DNA of 64,000 nt, taken from assembly GCA_038503065.1 (NCBI GenBank), contig JBCAMK010000008.1, positions 992,001-1,056,000 on the forward strand. The letters run 5' to 3'. The notes beneath the pieces were generated by a model. It was not told the origin of the DNA, ran no database searches, and saw only the letters and a program-made list of their open reading frames with translations. Position numbers and translations under genes: made by a program. This document shows, in pieces, positions 1 through 11,500 of this stretch. The stretch comes from Paragyromitra xinjiangensis (taxonomy: Eukaryota; Ascomycota; Pezizomycetes; Pezizales; Discinaceae). Positions within the stretch are counted from its first letter, which is position 1. Each line of letters begins with the position of its first letter.

Positions 1-365
1 AATAGAACACGTTTACCTTTTATCTTTTAGTTAATTTTTGACCAACAAGAACGACAATGCACCATATTACACCCCTTCTGCTCCACGTATGTTTCGCCGA
101 TATTCACTAAAAAATAAGTAAATCCATTCAATTAACTCTTGTTTCTAGGCCTTCGGGACGTTCTCTTTGGTTGCGCGTCCGTCTAAACACACACGCACCT
201 AAGCCCGTGACCATGGAAGGAATTATGTGTTGCTTGTGTTGCTAAAGTTATTATGGTTTTATGTCCCCGTTTTGTTTTGTTTTAGGGCTGTATATATAGA
301 TGCTCGAAGATTTACATAAGTGTACGTCTTCCTAGCAGAAATAAGCTAGGTGGTTGAATGTACTT

Positions 366-390
366 AATCAATCAATCAATCAATCAATCA
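366..390. repeat. AATC tetranucleotide microsatellite
   Basis: About six uninterrupted copies of AATC lie in non-coding sequence left of the first gene. The rest of 1-971 shows no coding frame I can support. It would be the 3' flank of the minus-strand gene that ends at 972. Confidence 0.9.
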
Positions 391-971
391 GTGTACTAGA
401 GCCCTGGAGTGAAGAATCATCCGCAGAGACACAACAACCCATAATATCTATAACTTTCGGTTGTATAAGTCAATATAGACGTTAATGCGGAGGTTCCATC
501 ACCCTCGACCACCTCATCAGTGTCAAACTTGAACTAAAGTAGCTTTTAGTGTGTTCTTGCTCACACTAGCCAGGTCCCTAGGCGGAGGGTTAAAACTAGA
601 TAGACTAAGACCCCAACCCGTCACATTTCCATGAAGACTTAAACTCGGAGGCTCTGCGTCCGAGCATCTTAGAAGCCCTAATACCTATGGTTTAGAGGTG
701 ACATTAGTATACCGTTGGGGCGGAGCAGCTAGGGAAATGATTGCAGAACACAATCAAGTATTTTTACCATCGAAATTTTACAGTCTTAGCTAAAGAGTAA
801 ATGAAACAAGAGAAATACAGTTAAATAAATAACAAAGAAAAGAGAATAGAAGAAAACGAATGTTGACAATAATCCTCCCCGCAGACCTGCCTAGTCACGA
901 AACTTAAACCTGTTGAATCTCATAAATCTCGAAGTAAATAGCACCAATAAACAAAGGAAATAACGCCAATC

Positions 972-1886
972 TCATGTTCTTCCCCCATCCCAATTTCTGA
1001 TGTAATCGTCCACGATATCAGAGGTCCAAGAATCGAGTGAGCTATCCTGATCATCTTGCTCTTCGTTCTCATACCCGTTCCTAGCATAACCTACCGTACT
1101 CTCTTTTTCCCGTCCCCTTCTATCGGTCTTATCCTTCTTATCCTTCTTCTTCTTCTTCTTATCTCCCTTGATACAACCTGTGCCCCATTTGAGCTTTCTG
1201 ATTACACGAGCACGCCTCTCAGATCTTTGTTGCACATCGTATTGGACCTTCGACCCCCTCAAGTCCAGCCAACCATCAATCCAAGGCGTCAAGCTCCCAC
1301 CAGTTTTCTTTCTAGCAAACCCAGCTGTTCTCAAGGCTTCCAGTGCTTCTGTATTGCCAGAAATTGCTGCCAAAACGCATGCGTCACACCCGTTTCCTTG
1401 AAACATATTTGACGTGGTACGAGACGCCACAAATATTTTCGCGTAATCCTCGGGAGAAGTCCAATAAGCGTTGATATGTCTGAGGGACTCAGCGAGGGCT
1501 TGGGATTCGGGGTTCGAGAGTGGTACAAGCAAATTGAAGTGCGGTCCTGTGACCTCATGCTTGACCTTATGGAGAAGCGAACCGACGATATAAGGGCGAA
1601 GTTCCTGATGAGCTTTACAAAACCCTTTTGGATGAGGTTTGTTTGGCAAGAACCGATGCTCTTTAACAGGTTTTCGTAGCATATAGCCGGGCAGAGCTTT
1701 AATTCTCTCTTTTTCTTCTCGCTCGAAGTTATCGAATAGAGAAGGGAGGTTGCGAGTTGAAGGGTTTGTCCAGAGTTCCGAAGGACGATAGATAGCGCCG
1801 CAAAAGAGGTCTTTATCGTCATCAGTAAGATCCGATAACGAAATTGAGGACTCTTGAAGGTGTGTATAATGTCGAACAGGATCCAT
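972..1886 (-). CDS. conserved fungal protein of unknown function with C-x2-C motif and Lys-rich tail
   Basis: Single open frame of 304 residues. I chose the ATG at 1886 (product starts MDPVRHYTH); the frame stays open 16 codons upstream, but only from a TTG. The N-terminal half is globular and mixed. The segment GNGCDACVLAAISGN near residues 163-177, followed by an Ala/Leu-rich helix (TEALEALRTAGFARKK), resembles a widespread group of ascomycete hypothetical proteins with a Cys-x2-Cys followed by short helices. This is recognition of style, not a named Pfam match. A run of six lysines in a Lys/Asp-rich stretch near residue 245 could act as a nuclear or nucleolar targeting signal (inference). 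The C-terminus is acidic and ends in RNWDGGRT. No signal peptide or membrane segment is visible. Function unknown. Confidence 0.75.
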   Translation of the reverse strand: MDPVRHYTHLQESSISLSDLTDDDKDLFCGAIYRPSELWTNPSTRNLPSLFDNFEREEKERIKALPGYMLRKPVKEHRFLPNKPHPKGFCKAHQELRPYIVGSLLHKVKHEVTGPHFNLLVPLSNPESQALAESLRHINAYWTSPEDYAKIFVASRTTSNMFQGNGCDACVLAAISGNTEALEALRTAGFARKKTGGSLTPWIDGWLDLRGSKVQYDVQQRSERRARVIRKLKWGTGCIKGDKKKKKKDKKDKTDRRGREKESTVGYARNGYENEEQDDQDSSLDSWTSDIVDDYIRNWDGGRT

Positions 1887-2791
1887 AGTGAATGATATCA
1901 GATGAACCTCTACTGTTTGTTGAGAAATTATCAAGATATAGACTGGGTCGTGATCGTTTGTGGATTCCTGCTATATCTCGTTACCCCAAGGGGTATTTAA
2001 AGAAGTATTGGACGAAAGTACTTGATAACGAAAAAATATTCACCATGATTCATGCTAGCAGTCTCCACTCACTTCTAGTGTCTAATATATGTGCATGAAA
2101 CTATGTCGGTAGTCCATCTTGAACCACGACAACACCACAACGACACGATAGCACAGCTTTCAAGCCAACGCCGCCAAATTACTTTTTCATGCTGGTTAAC
2201 AGCCACCACACCACCAAACCATCGAGGTACTCCATGACCATAGTTTCATTGTGGTTATAGCCTCTACGTGCGTACGAATTGGGTTCATACCTCATCAAGT
2301 CGGGGGGTCAGGATGGAACGACAGGGTTATCTTGTCGCATTCGCCATCGAAGCTGCGTGAGGACAATGTACCCCTGATACAAGTACCCATGCAACTCCGT
2401 GGCCGCAAAATAAGCTTCAACCAGTTATATTTAGAAGTCACGGCAAAAAACAAACAAGTGTTTCAGGACACACACTTTTGTTTTTTCGGTCGCACATGAC
2501 AGCTCACCTACTCCTCCACCGAGTTTCCCGAATCATTTCATTATAGTCTCGTTGTATGAAAGACATAGGGATCAAATAAAATGGACAAATAAAACCAAAG
2601 CAGCTACCATACAATATCATAATATCCACTGCCATCTTAAAAAATTCATAATCATAAACCCATGCCCATGTAAAACGCAAAAAAAGAAAGGAGGAAAAAA
2701 AGTTAAGGTTGATAATAAATAGCTTTTGACTTTCCCTGTCTAGTCCAGCGAAGGTCAGGAACGGCGATAAAATGTTTCGTTCTTGGGCCTT
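1887..2791. other. intergenic region between two minus-strand genes
   Basis: This holds the presumed promoter of the 972-1886 gene and the 3' flank of the 2792-3760 gene. Sequence near 2575-2710 is A/T-rich, as expected for 3' ends. Short open frames here lack coding character. No RNA gene or repeat was seen. Confidence 0.6.
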
Positions 2792-3760
2792 CTAGACGAT
2801 TTCTTTTATTGCGACCTCTTCTTCATCCATGTGATCACTACCGATTGACGCGGTGTCCGGATAATCCTCCGTAAAATCTGTGATGTGATGAGACAAAACC
2901 TCGCTGCTCTCACGATTAGGGTTGGCCCCTGGGGTAGATCTAATTGATAAGGCACCAGGTGATGGTGGTGACGGTGAAGGTGGCGGTGAATCATGGGGGT
3001 ATATTATGATATTATCGGGTTGATGAGGGGTGTCCCGAGGAGATTCGGGATCACGATCAAGCCGATGGAGAGTTCTATTAGTCGTGGCAACATTAATGGG
3101 TCGTGGAGAATGTATATGGTGGATTGGTAAGGGAGACTGTAGGGCCGGCTGAGGAACCGAGGGAGAGGATGGTTGGTGGGCAGGGTTCTGGACACTCCCA
3201 AGAATTAGAGAACTAAACTTTATATTCGCAATAATATTTTTTTAAAAAATCTAGAGCTCCAGAGAATATTTGCATACCGGTTGATTATCCGTCTGAATAC
3301 CAAACACAGCTGCTTCATAACTTGGAGGTTTTTCCTCCTCTACCTCGATAGCGATCTTCCGACGTGACCCATTTCCGAAATCTCGACTATTCCTGCTTCT
3401 TTTCCTCATCCACCAAAGGGTCGCAAATACAACCGCAATAACAACTATTCCAGCAGAAACAGTTATCCCCACCAACGCTTGAGCACTGATAGAGCTTTTT
3501 CGGGTGGTTGTGGACGACGACGATAGTAAAACGGGTGTAGCCGTCGGCTGGTATTCAAGGTCGGTACTATCGGGACGATTCGGATCATCTGTGGGAAGTG
3601 GACCCCATCCGCTTGGTTCATTTACCAGAGTAGTTGTCTGGACAGAGAAAAAGCCAGTCTCGGGGTCGGAGCGGTAGAAAGTTTGGACCGGAGCAGCTAC
3701 CGAGCCGAAGTCATAGCCAGTCGTAGTAGGCACGGTCGTAGGGACTCGAAAGGCTGGCAT
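2792..3760 (-). CDS. single-pass membrane protein with Pro/Ser/Thr-rich flanks and PPSY motif (two exons)
   Basis: Model: complement(2792..3187, 3278..3760), 292 residues. The 90-bp intron has donor GTATGC and acceptor CAG, both in phase 0, and splicing gives one open frame to TAG at 2792. Unspliced, the frame stops eight codons past the donor. Residues 1-94 are Thr/Ser/Pro-rich with no clear signal peptide. Residues about 95-117 form one hydrophobic helix (ALVGITVSAGIVVIAVVF) followed by WWMRKRSR, the positive-inside side, so the N-terminus should be outside. The cytoplasmic tail has PPSYEAA at 145-151, a PPxY-type ligand for WW domains such as those of Rsp5-family ubiquitin ligases. It ends in a Pro-rich and then acidic tail. 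The layout resembles fungal Mid2/WSC-like or receptor-like single-pass proteins, but no Cys-rich ectodomain is present. Function not assigned. Confidence 0.8.
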
Positions 3761-6700
3761 CTTCGACTGACTGCTTCCGTCGCAGGATCCTTAAAGGGGA
3801 TAGAAGAGAGGCGGGAGAAGAAGTATGAGGTGGAAGGGACACTCAACTTCCATAAGTAGTTTTGACGGGCTCACTCATTCTTCAGCCCCAGCCCCGCTGG
3901 CTAATCCATTGGCGAAAAATTGCCAGATTGGACAGCAACGTGCAAATCATATCACACAAACCCGAAGAATGCAGGCGGGATGGTGTAACATTTTTTTTTC
4001 CTTTGATCTACGAGGATTATTGATCCAGCCAGCCGTACGACTTATGACACGAGTTCAGCACAGGTTGTTGTTGTTGTTCCTGAACCAACAATGAGACGGG
4101 AGCTAGCGGAATCTATGTTTGATGGACAAGGGATTCCGGGATTCAAAACTGTTTGAGATACTCGAACTCATACCGAAGCGAGGGCTTTCGCCGAAAAGTG
4201 ATTGTGAGACCATGTTGGGAACTGCATGTAGGTATCTGCTGAATAGGACAGGCATGGAGGGAATCTGTTGTGAGAAACAAGCTGGTAAAAGTAAATACCC
4301 AGATAGGTCGAGCACTGTTTACGTAAATCAAGGAGTAGATCGAGAGAAAAAGCCATTGCGCTTGGGCACGCCCGTCCGCGTTTTTCGACGCAAAGTACAA
4401 CATACTACCGTCAAGGTCTAACAATGTCTAGTAAATAAATAAAGTTCGTATTTGGCGTCTAAAAAAAGGAGCATTTTGTTTACCAGGCAATTATTACCTT
4501 TGCCACATGTGTAACACTATGGCTGTGTCACTCAGGCTATCATGACCAAATAAGGTGCTCCACACACCAGGTACAGTATGTGACTGTGGTTTTTAGACAC
4601 CACTGATCTTCGCCATGCGACGATTTAAGTTCTCCTGGTCATCTCTCCTTCTTTCCCGGACAAATGATGATGTTGGATTGTTTCTATTCAATGATTACCC
4701 TAACCCCAGCCTTTTTGCGCAAGAACGCGCTGGAACAAAAGCGGCCTGCGCCGCCATGGCTGATGGAATATGACATTGCTCCTTCCAAGCCTCCAGATTA
4801 GGCGTGAATGTTTCCTTTTAGAATTCTCGGTTCTCTAGGCCACCCGTCTTTGGGGGCTTTAGGCTGAGACATCTATTGAACCCCTAGGACAAGACGTGAC
4901 GAATTACCTCAGTGGGCAGTATATCTCCACCATAGAACCATACTCAGGTGTGCTTTTTCGGAGGAAATGCATCACCAGCTCCGAACTCTGAGACTGTTCT
5001 TGGGATTTTGGGCATACAAAGTTATATAACTTCCAACTTCAGAGATTTAGCAAATACTAGAATTTAAATCCGCGCTGATGGGATGGCGGTATTTAGTTAG
5101 GCCATAGAGCACACACGCTATTATTGGGATTAGTGACGGATGCGGCACCGAATACCCAAGACTTTGACCACGTTGCGTGGCGGGGTCCACTTAGCAGACC
5201 GGAAGTCGAAAGAGACACAGTAATGCTGACTGCGAGAAATATGTACTCTAAAGGCCTTAAGTTGGTTTAGGTGTCGGTGAAGATCGGGCTCGGTGCCGGT
5301 ATCCATAAGAACGCATGCCAGCTGGTATTCGGGCCAATTTCTACACACTTAATTACTATAGGTTCATCGCACATTACCGAGCCGTCGGGATCTAGGAGGG
5401 AGTAAACAAAGGGTTTCCGACAGATAAATGATAGAGGATATCAATACCAAAACATATGTGGAGGCAAAAAGTACGACGAAATATTTTCAGAGCCTGTTTC
5501 AGCATTGTGGAGAAAATTGACGGAGTGGAAACCCGAAAGCTGGGGAAACCATGATATCTCGAGATTTTCTTTTGGGGTCTAGATTCTGCCACACTTAGGC
5601 TACTTAGGAAGGTGCAAAAAGGGAAGGGGCATACTATAGGCGCTAGAACCAAGTGTAAGCGTTTTCGGTAGAATTCCCGGCTAGCCTTTTTCTCTGATCG
5701 CTGTCTACCTAGCTTAAGGTTTTTGAGCATACTAAGACGGCTAATGGCAGAAATACTAGGCTTGGTGTGTGAATGGGATATGTTAACTAGCGGGCCAATT
5801 CAATTTGGGAAATGGTTGAAACTGGGGGAGCTTACTACTATCTCTGGATGCATGAAGTTGATTTAAGCCTTCCCGATAATTCGGAAGCCGTCATTCCCGA
5901 GAAATCTCTAGCGGGCATCCAGAATCGGGTTTGGGGCGTTGCCACAGAAACGTGGTATGTTTCAGGCAGTCGTCTCAAATATTTAGGCTTGGAGACGGGT
6001 TAAAGAAACACCAGCTATCAGGAATCCGTAGGAGGAGAGCTCACCTTTGTTGATATTGTCCATCTCCAATGAATGCATGGCTTCGCCGCACAAGGATATT
6101 GTATCAATACGTGCTCGTTAGTAATTGAGCAAGCTGGGAAGAATACCAAAAGCCTAAGAACCATCATCCTTGCAAGTGTCTGTCATAAGACGGAGCAACG
6201 CCGTCCAAACCTTCTGACTCGTCCGGGCAAGGCTGCTGAATCTTCAGCCAACCCTTGCTTATTGAGGGGTATGGACAGAACGTATTCAAAGGAAGCCTTT
6301 GAAGCTTGTCGAAGCCTACAAAAGTTTGTCGAATACTTCCCTATTTCCGCCCCATCGAACACGCCACCGTTAGCCTGAGCCAACTCGTAAATAAGCAACG
6401 CGTATCCACAACCCCCCTCTAAAAGACACTAATACATACATGCAGTCGGCACATAGAGACAACGTCGTACCTTTGCCTACCATAGTATTCTATTCATCGT
6501 ATGGTCAACATCCCGTGTTGTTCCGAGCCGTAATCACGATACCATCACCTCTACTTCAGTCAAGATCTAGCGTCTAGGGCATATATACTTCCGTCAGCTT
6601 TCCATGCAAAGTCGACTTGATACCCGAATCCTATCAGCATATGGGGAAGACTTGACGAAATACTAAGAAAGCTTGCTAGACTATTCCGACGAGCTTGCAG

Positions 6701-8152
6701 GCTACTACCGATGGCGAGGGTGCCGTAAACTGAGGCACCTTGGATGGAGCACTCAAACATAACAAACATCCACTAGGTCTTCGTATTCACGGCCTTCCAG
6801 AGCAAGGGTCCTTGGTTTCTTTTATTTTTGGGTGACCTCTAGTGGGATGTGGCTCCTCAGGATTCTACACCTACAGGGTGGAGTGTTGTCCTGGACACTT
6901 TAGTAGTACATGTTGGTGGCACTGTACTTTCGGGAGAGAAGGTTAATTCCGTTGGTGATAGGCCGATAAGGTATTGATACCAACAGCAGCCAGTATGCCC
7001 AGCCCCCGCGACCCGTTGGCAGCTGAACAGGAATCTCGAGGGTTGAGCTGAAGTATTTTCTAGAGTCGAAACATTTCGAGTAAAAACGATTGGCGCCGTC
7101 CAATACGAACATCCATAGTGTCTTGGTGCGGCGCACGCGTACGGTGCATACAAAACTTGATTTCTCTGATCCGATATTGTGTAGTAGACTACCAGTCACG
7201 ATCGACTGGTCAAAATAGTTTGGTTTTCTTTTGTTGAAACTCCGTTAGCTCCTCGGGAAGATTGTTAGACACTTGGAAACAAGCGATCGCTTCGTTTCAA
7301 GATGGGGAGGCATACTACCCTTGGGATCGTGGCGAATTTGTACTGGTAAGTGCTCTGGGATTAATTGAGGGAAATCAATGTCACGGTGTCGTTTCAAGAA
7401 TGGAACAATGTCACAATAGTTATTCTTTTATTGTCAGTATAGTGATACTTGGCTAATTAAAAGCACAGCTATTCAGAAGCTAGAGTACGAACTTACATAT
7501 TTCGGAATGCTACGCAGTATAGGTTCTGGGCTGAAGTGGTGTCGATTGTTTTGGAAAGGAAGGCAACAAGAGAACTTGAGTAGAGTTTTATTCGTATTTC
7601 TCTCTCGTTGGATGGTTACTCTGGTTCATAATCGGGAGAAGAGTATTTACGGTCTGGACACGACTGACAGTGATGGTGATGCTCTGCTGTCAATTGTGTT
7701 AGCAAAAGCGATGTGGAAACGTTCGGTAGGGAAGCTTCTGCGATCAGATCTGTGCAACACACGGTGGCGCATCCAAGTCATGCAGCCCAAATTCAATTAA
7801 CATGTGAGTCTTTATTTCCTTTTGTTGAAGACCCATCCTGTATGAAAAGAAAAATAAAATAGATTTAATATAGCCGACAATGAGTAGTTAAAGGAAGAGC
7901 CGGACAGCTGGCCGACAAAGAAAGCATCAAATCCCTAGGAAAAACTGACATCTGCACAAGTGTCTGGTGGAGTGCGAGTATCGACGGCATCTATTGACAC
8001 TAGTGTTCTGGGATAGCACTTTATCGTCAAGTCCGAAACGCTTTTACACCCAACCGAGGAAAGAGAAAACGAAAAGAAACCGAGACCCCTCCAACTACAA
8101 ACTCTGTCTGGTTCTTACACGGCGTTTTTTTGACGTTACGATATCCGGTTGC
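3761..8152. other. gene-poor stretch of about 4.4 kb
   Basis: The first few hundred bases are the promoter of the 2792-3760 gene. Beyond that, open frames are short, lack convincing ATG/coding character and do not splice into anything I recognise. No tRNA, rRNA or intact transposon was seen. Confidence 0.5.
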
Positions 8153-8575
8153 TTAATTTGGGAGGTTTGGGGTGATGTCTTGCAGCGTTTTATGCATTTT
8201 CTGCACCCGATCAGTCGGATCGCCGAACCCGGGAACATATGTCTCGGTATCGTCGTAGTCAGCGCGAGGCTTATCTGCAGTACGCGAATGTATGGTTCCG
8301 CCGGGAGTGACGGTTTTGTTTTTATCATAGTTCCCGCCCGAGGGCGGGATATGTCCAGCCACACCGCATCCAGGATGCTTCGTGGTGGTAGCAATATTTT
8401 TTTCTGGTATATTATCATCGGCGCTTGCCATAACGCCATCGCCTTTGGGGTTATTATTCTTGGGAATAATTTGGGTTTCTCTGGATAGCCCCGCCAATTT
8501 TGTGCTCCCGACAGTTCCTCCGGCTTTGGGCTGGGTCAATGGGGCAGCATCAACGCCGGGCTTTCTAGATGCCAT
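8153..8575 (-). CDS. small polar hypothetical protein, 140 aa
   Basis: Open frame from ATG at 8575 to TAA at 8153. Third positions and amino acid composition look coding: many GCC, CCC and GGC codons, with Gly, Pro, Lys, Asp and Asn abundant. The product is hydrophilic and probably largely disordered. It has a basic/Gly-rich N-terminus (MASRKPGVDAAPLTQPKAGG), a central segment around residue 70 with the only Cys (HPGCGVAGHIPPSGG), and an acidic, Tyr-containing segment near residue 108 (ADYDDTETYVPGFGDP). The C-terminal 20 residues may be helical. There is no signal peptide or membrane helix. It resembles small stress- or conidiation-type fungal proteins in composition only; I do not recognise the family. 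It stands alone in a gene-poor region. Confidence 0.55.
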   Translation of the reverse strand: MASRKPGVDAAPLTQPKAGGTVGSTKLAGLSRETQIIPKNNNPKGDGVMASADDNIPEKNIATTTKHPGCGVAGHIPPSGGNYDKNKTVTPGGTIHSRTADKPRADYDDTETYVPGFGDPTDRVQKMHKTLQDITPNLPN

Positions 8576-11500
8576 GGTTCCTGGTAGGTCGGTGTGGGTC
8601 GTTAGGGCTTAGGGATATGTTTATTTGGCTGTGGGCTGCACCTATTTTCTCGGAGTTTTGGACTATGGCTAGTCAGAAATATTCTAAGCCTTTCTGAAAG
8701 ACATTTTCAAGCAAGCATACCTTCGTTTAGGGCGTTATACGAGGTTGGATTTGTGTTATTCCACGAGGGAGATGAGAGACAGTATGGTGGGGTGGTTGCT
8801 AGAAATGAAAGAAGGGTATACCGGGAAGGCTCGATGTTACGAAACTATCAGTGGGCTCGGGAATGAATGGAACTCCAGAAGGGGAACTTTCGGTTCGACC
8901 TGAAGTATTAGGGGACCGTTGGTGGTGAATTATGGTGAATGAAAGTCAGGCTTATGGTTTTGGTTGCTGAGATGACAAGAGCTTAAGGGATTGTTTAAGT
9001 AGGAAGAGAGTGGGAATATGGCGATGTTCTTAAGGAATGCGGTGCAGCTATAGGACAGCAAGGCTACCTCTAGCTTATATCTCAGCCAGGTTGGATAACC
9101 TCCGGAGATGAACACTATAGGGCTATCTTGATTTTGGTTCCTGCTTGCTGGATAACTTCGGGAGACAGGAACCGCAGGGCTATCACGGTGCCTGTTTGCT
9201 GGAAAAAAAGCCATTCCCTGGTTTGGGGCTCGCATGGGGCATACGGATCCCACGGAGGGGGCCCCGTTGAACCTGTCATCCAGTCGAGGTGAAACGCTGT
9301 ATCGCGGCGTGACTCGAAAAGCGATACGGAAATCTGAACCTAGTCAAGGCTGTAAGGTTTTGTCTGCGGAATTGATGGATCCACGGAAAACCAGACCGCT
9401 ACCCACACCACTTTGCTTTTGAATTCCCACCCCAACGGAGACCGTGGTAGGGGTGGCTAGGAGCAAGTACAGGGCGAACGATGAAGTAGAACGTCGTGCT
9501 GCACTTCAATGGTGAACGAGGCTTGAAAGTTGGCCCATGACCTCTCAGGTAGGTACTCATTTCAAACTACTACCTATGGGCCTTGCCTGCATCCTGTAGC
9601 TGGGTTTCCGGGCTGTAGGTTTTGGATTTCTGTTGTAGCCTTTGCTGTACTCAACATGAGAAACACATTCGGCTGAAGGGTTCAATGACATAGGGTTGTT
9701 GGTATCTCGCTGACGTTGTGAGAGGAATCAAGCTCGCGTACCATACAAAGATGTATTGAACGGATGGTTTCGTATGGGATGCAATGGCGGAGCATTCCAT
9801 GGGTATCGGCTTGCTAATAGGAGGATTCAGAAATAATGCACATTGGTTCTGGCACGCCGAGAACCCTCAAGAGAAGCGTTGGGAGGGGGAAGGTCAGACC
9901 GTTGAGGAAATGCACTAACCCCACCTGATTACTGCCACACTCGCTTCTAGTGTGGGCGTTTTTCTCATAGATGGCTATTCGAAGTTCCGAAATAATCCCG
10001 GGGTTTCTCAGAAAGCTAAGAACTGATCTAGAAAGAGCGTCCAGATAAATATTTTCTCTAGAGTTTTTTGGCCGATCGTACGGATGGGCCAAGACTTTAG
10101 GCAACAGCACTTTCAGATTGGTACCTAACAGATTTTCCCGGAGCAAAGCAAGTTTAGACATCGGATGCGTCCTCGTTCGCGAGCAGGCGAAGTGGGTAGA
10201 TAATGAGAGTCAGTTCGGTGCTGGTTAGCTAGCTACTACATGTATGGTTTATTGCTGAGCCTAATCAGTCACGCCAGCACGCCGCACTTTGTTTGGAAGT
10301 TTGGGACGGTTAGCACCGACTTTTCTAAAGGAAATAGGATTAGATTGCTGTATCATGTTTCTCTTAATCCTCTTACCCACAATAAAAAACTGGATTTTTT
10401 TTTAACGTTTAAAGTCCTTAAATAGGCCTATTAAATTTTTCTCTGACCGAATTGTGCAAGTAAAACACCAGTCTTGTTCTCGTCCCCGGGGGTTTCTTAT
10501 CGTTTTGGATGTGGCCTGACGAACCTATTAGAAATCTTACTCATGCATATTGAACCCTTCCAGCCAAAATGCTGGTACGAGAATAGCCGAACGCGCCTTT
10601 ACCGGTGCATGAAGTGCGAGTATCCCGATTACCGTGACTATTGATCTATATGATGTAACTAAAAGCAACTGAAATCTGTTTCAGATAACAAGAAGCCGCA
10701 TTCTTACAGCCATCCAATCTCATGGAATTTCCACCGATACTTTGCATTTGTATGCAGTGAACCATGTGCTTAGTTGATACCAGGGACCTGAGTAGCCGCG
10801 CACGGGCACGTTATATGCTATGTACGAAGCGAAGCTAGTATTGTTTCAAACGTTGTCAACGAGAGAGTGATCTACAATTGCGCAGCTGACTTGCTGTAGT
10901 TTCACGGCGTTAGGTTCTTCCGTGCTACTGAACTTCTTAGCCTACCGAGCGAGTTTTTCAATGCTTGACCGCACATCTGCATTCTCCTTGAAACGAAGTG
11001 GGTAGAGAAATTAGGAATAAAATGGTGGTAAAGATGGACGGTTGGAATATTTGCCCAGGAAAGCGAACCAATCCAGATGGCTAGGAGGTTAGGCCACAAG
11101 GAGGGTCAAAGCTCACTTCATCCTTTCGTAGGTGAAGATTTCAATCGGGATGAACTACTCACAGCAATACTGTTCGCAGCGCGCCCATCAAAGTGCCATT
11201 GTTGCACAGCAGGTTTTTCTTTGCTCACATACATGGAGATGATCACCCATGCTGCTTTGATTGGTCTAGTTAAAAGCTGTATGTGACACTACCGGTATAC
11301 CGGTTGAGCCCCATCTGCAGACATCCGTCTTGCCTTCCACCACGAGCAAAAATTTTATTCGATTTTCCCCTGTATCTCGTGCATCGCAGCTGCCCTTACA
11401 ATCCCTGTGCCCTTTGCCATAGGTCAAGGTGAAATGGTCACGAGAAGACCTCATGTACGTAAGTAGCCTTCCTTATCTGCTAACTATGTACATACAATGC

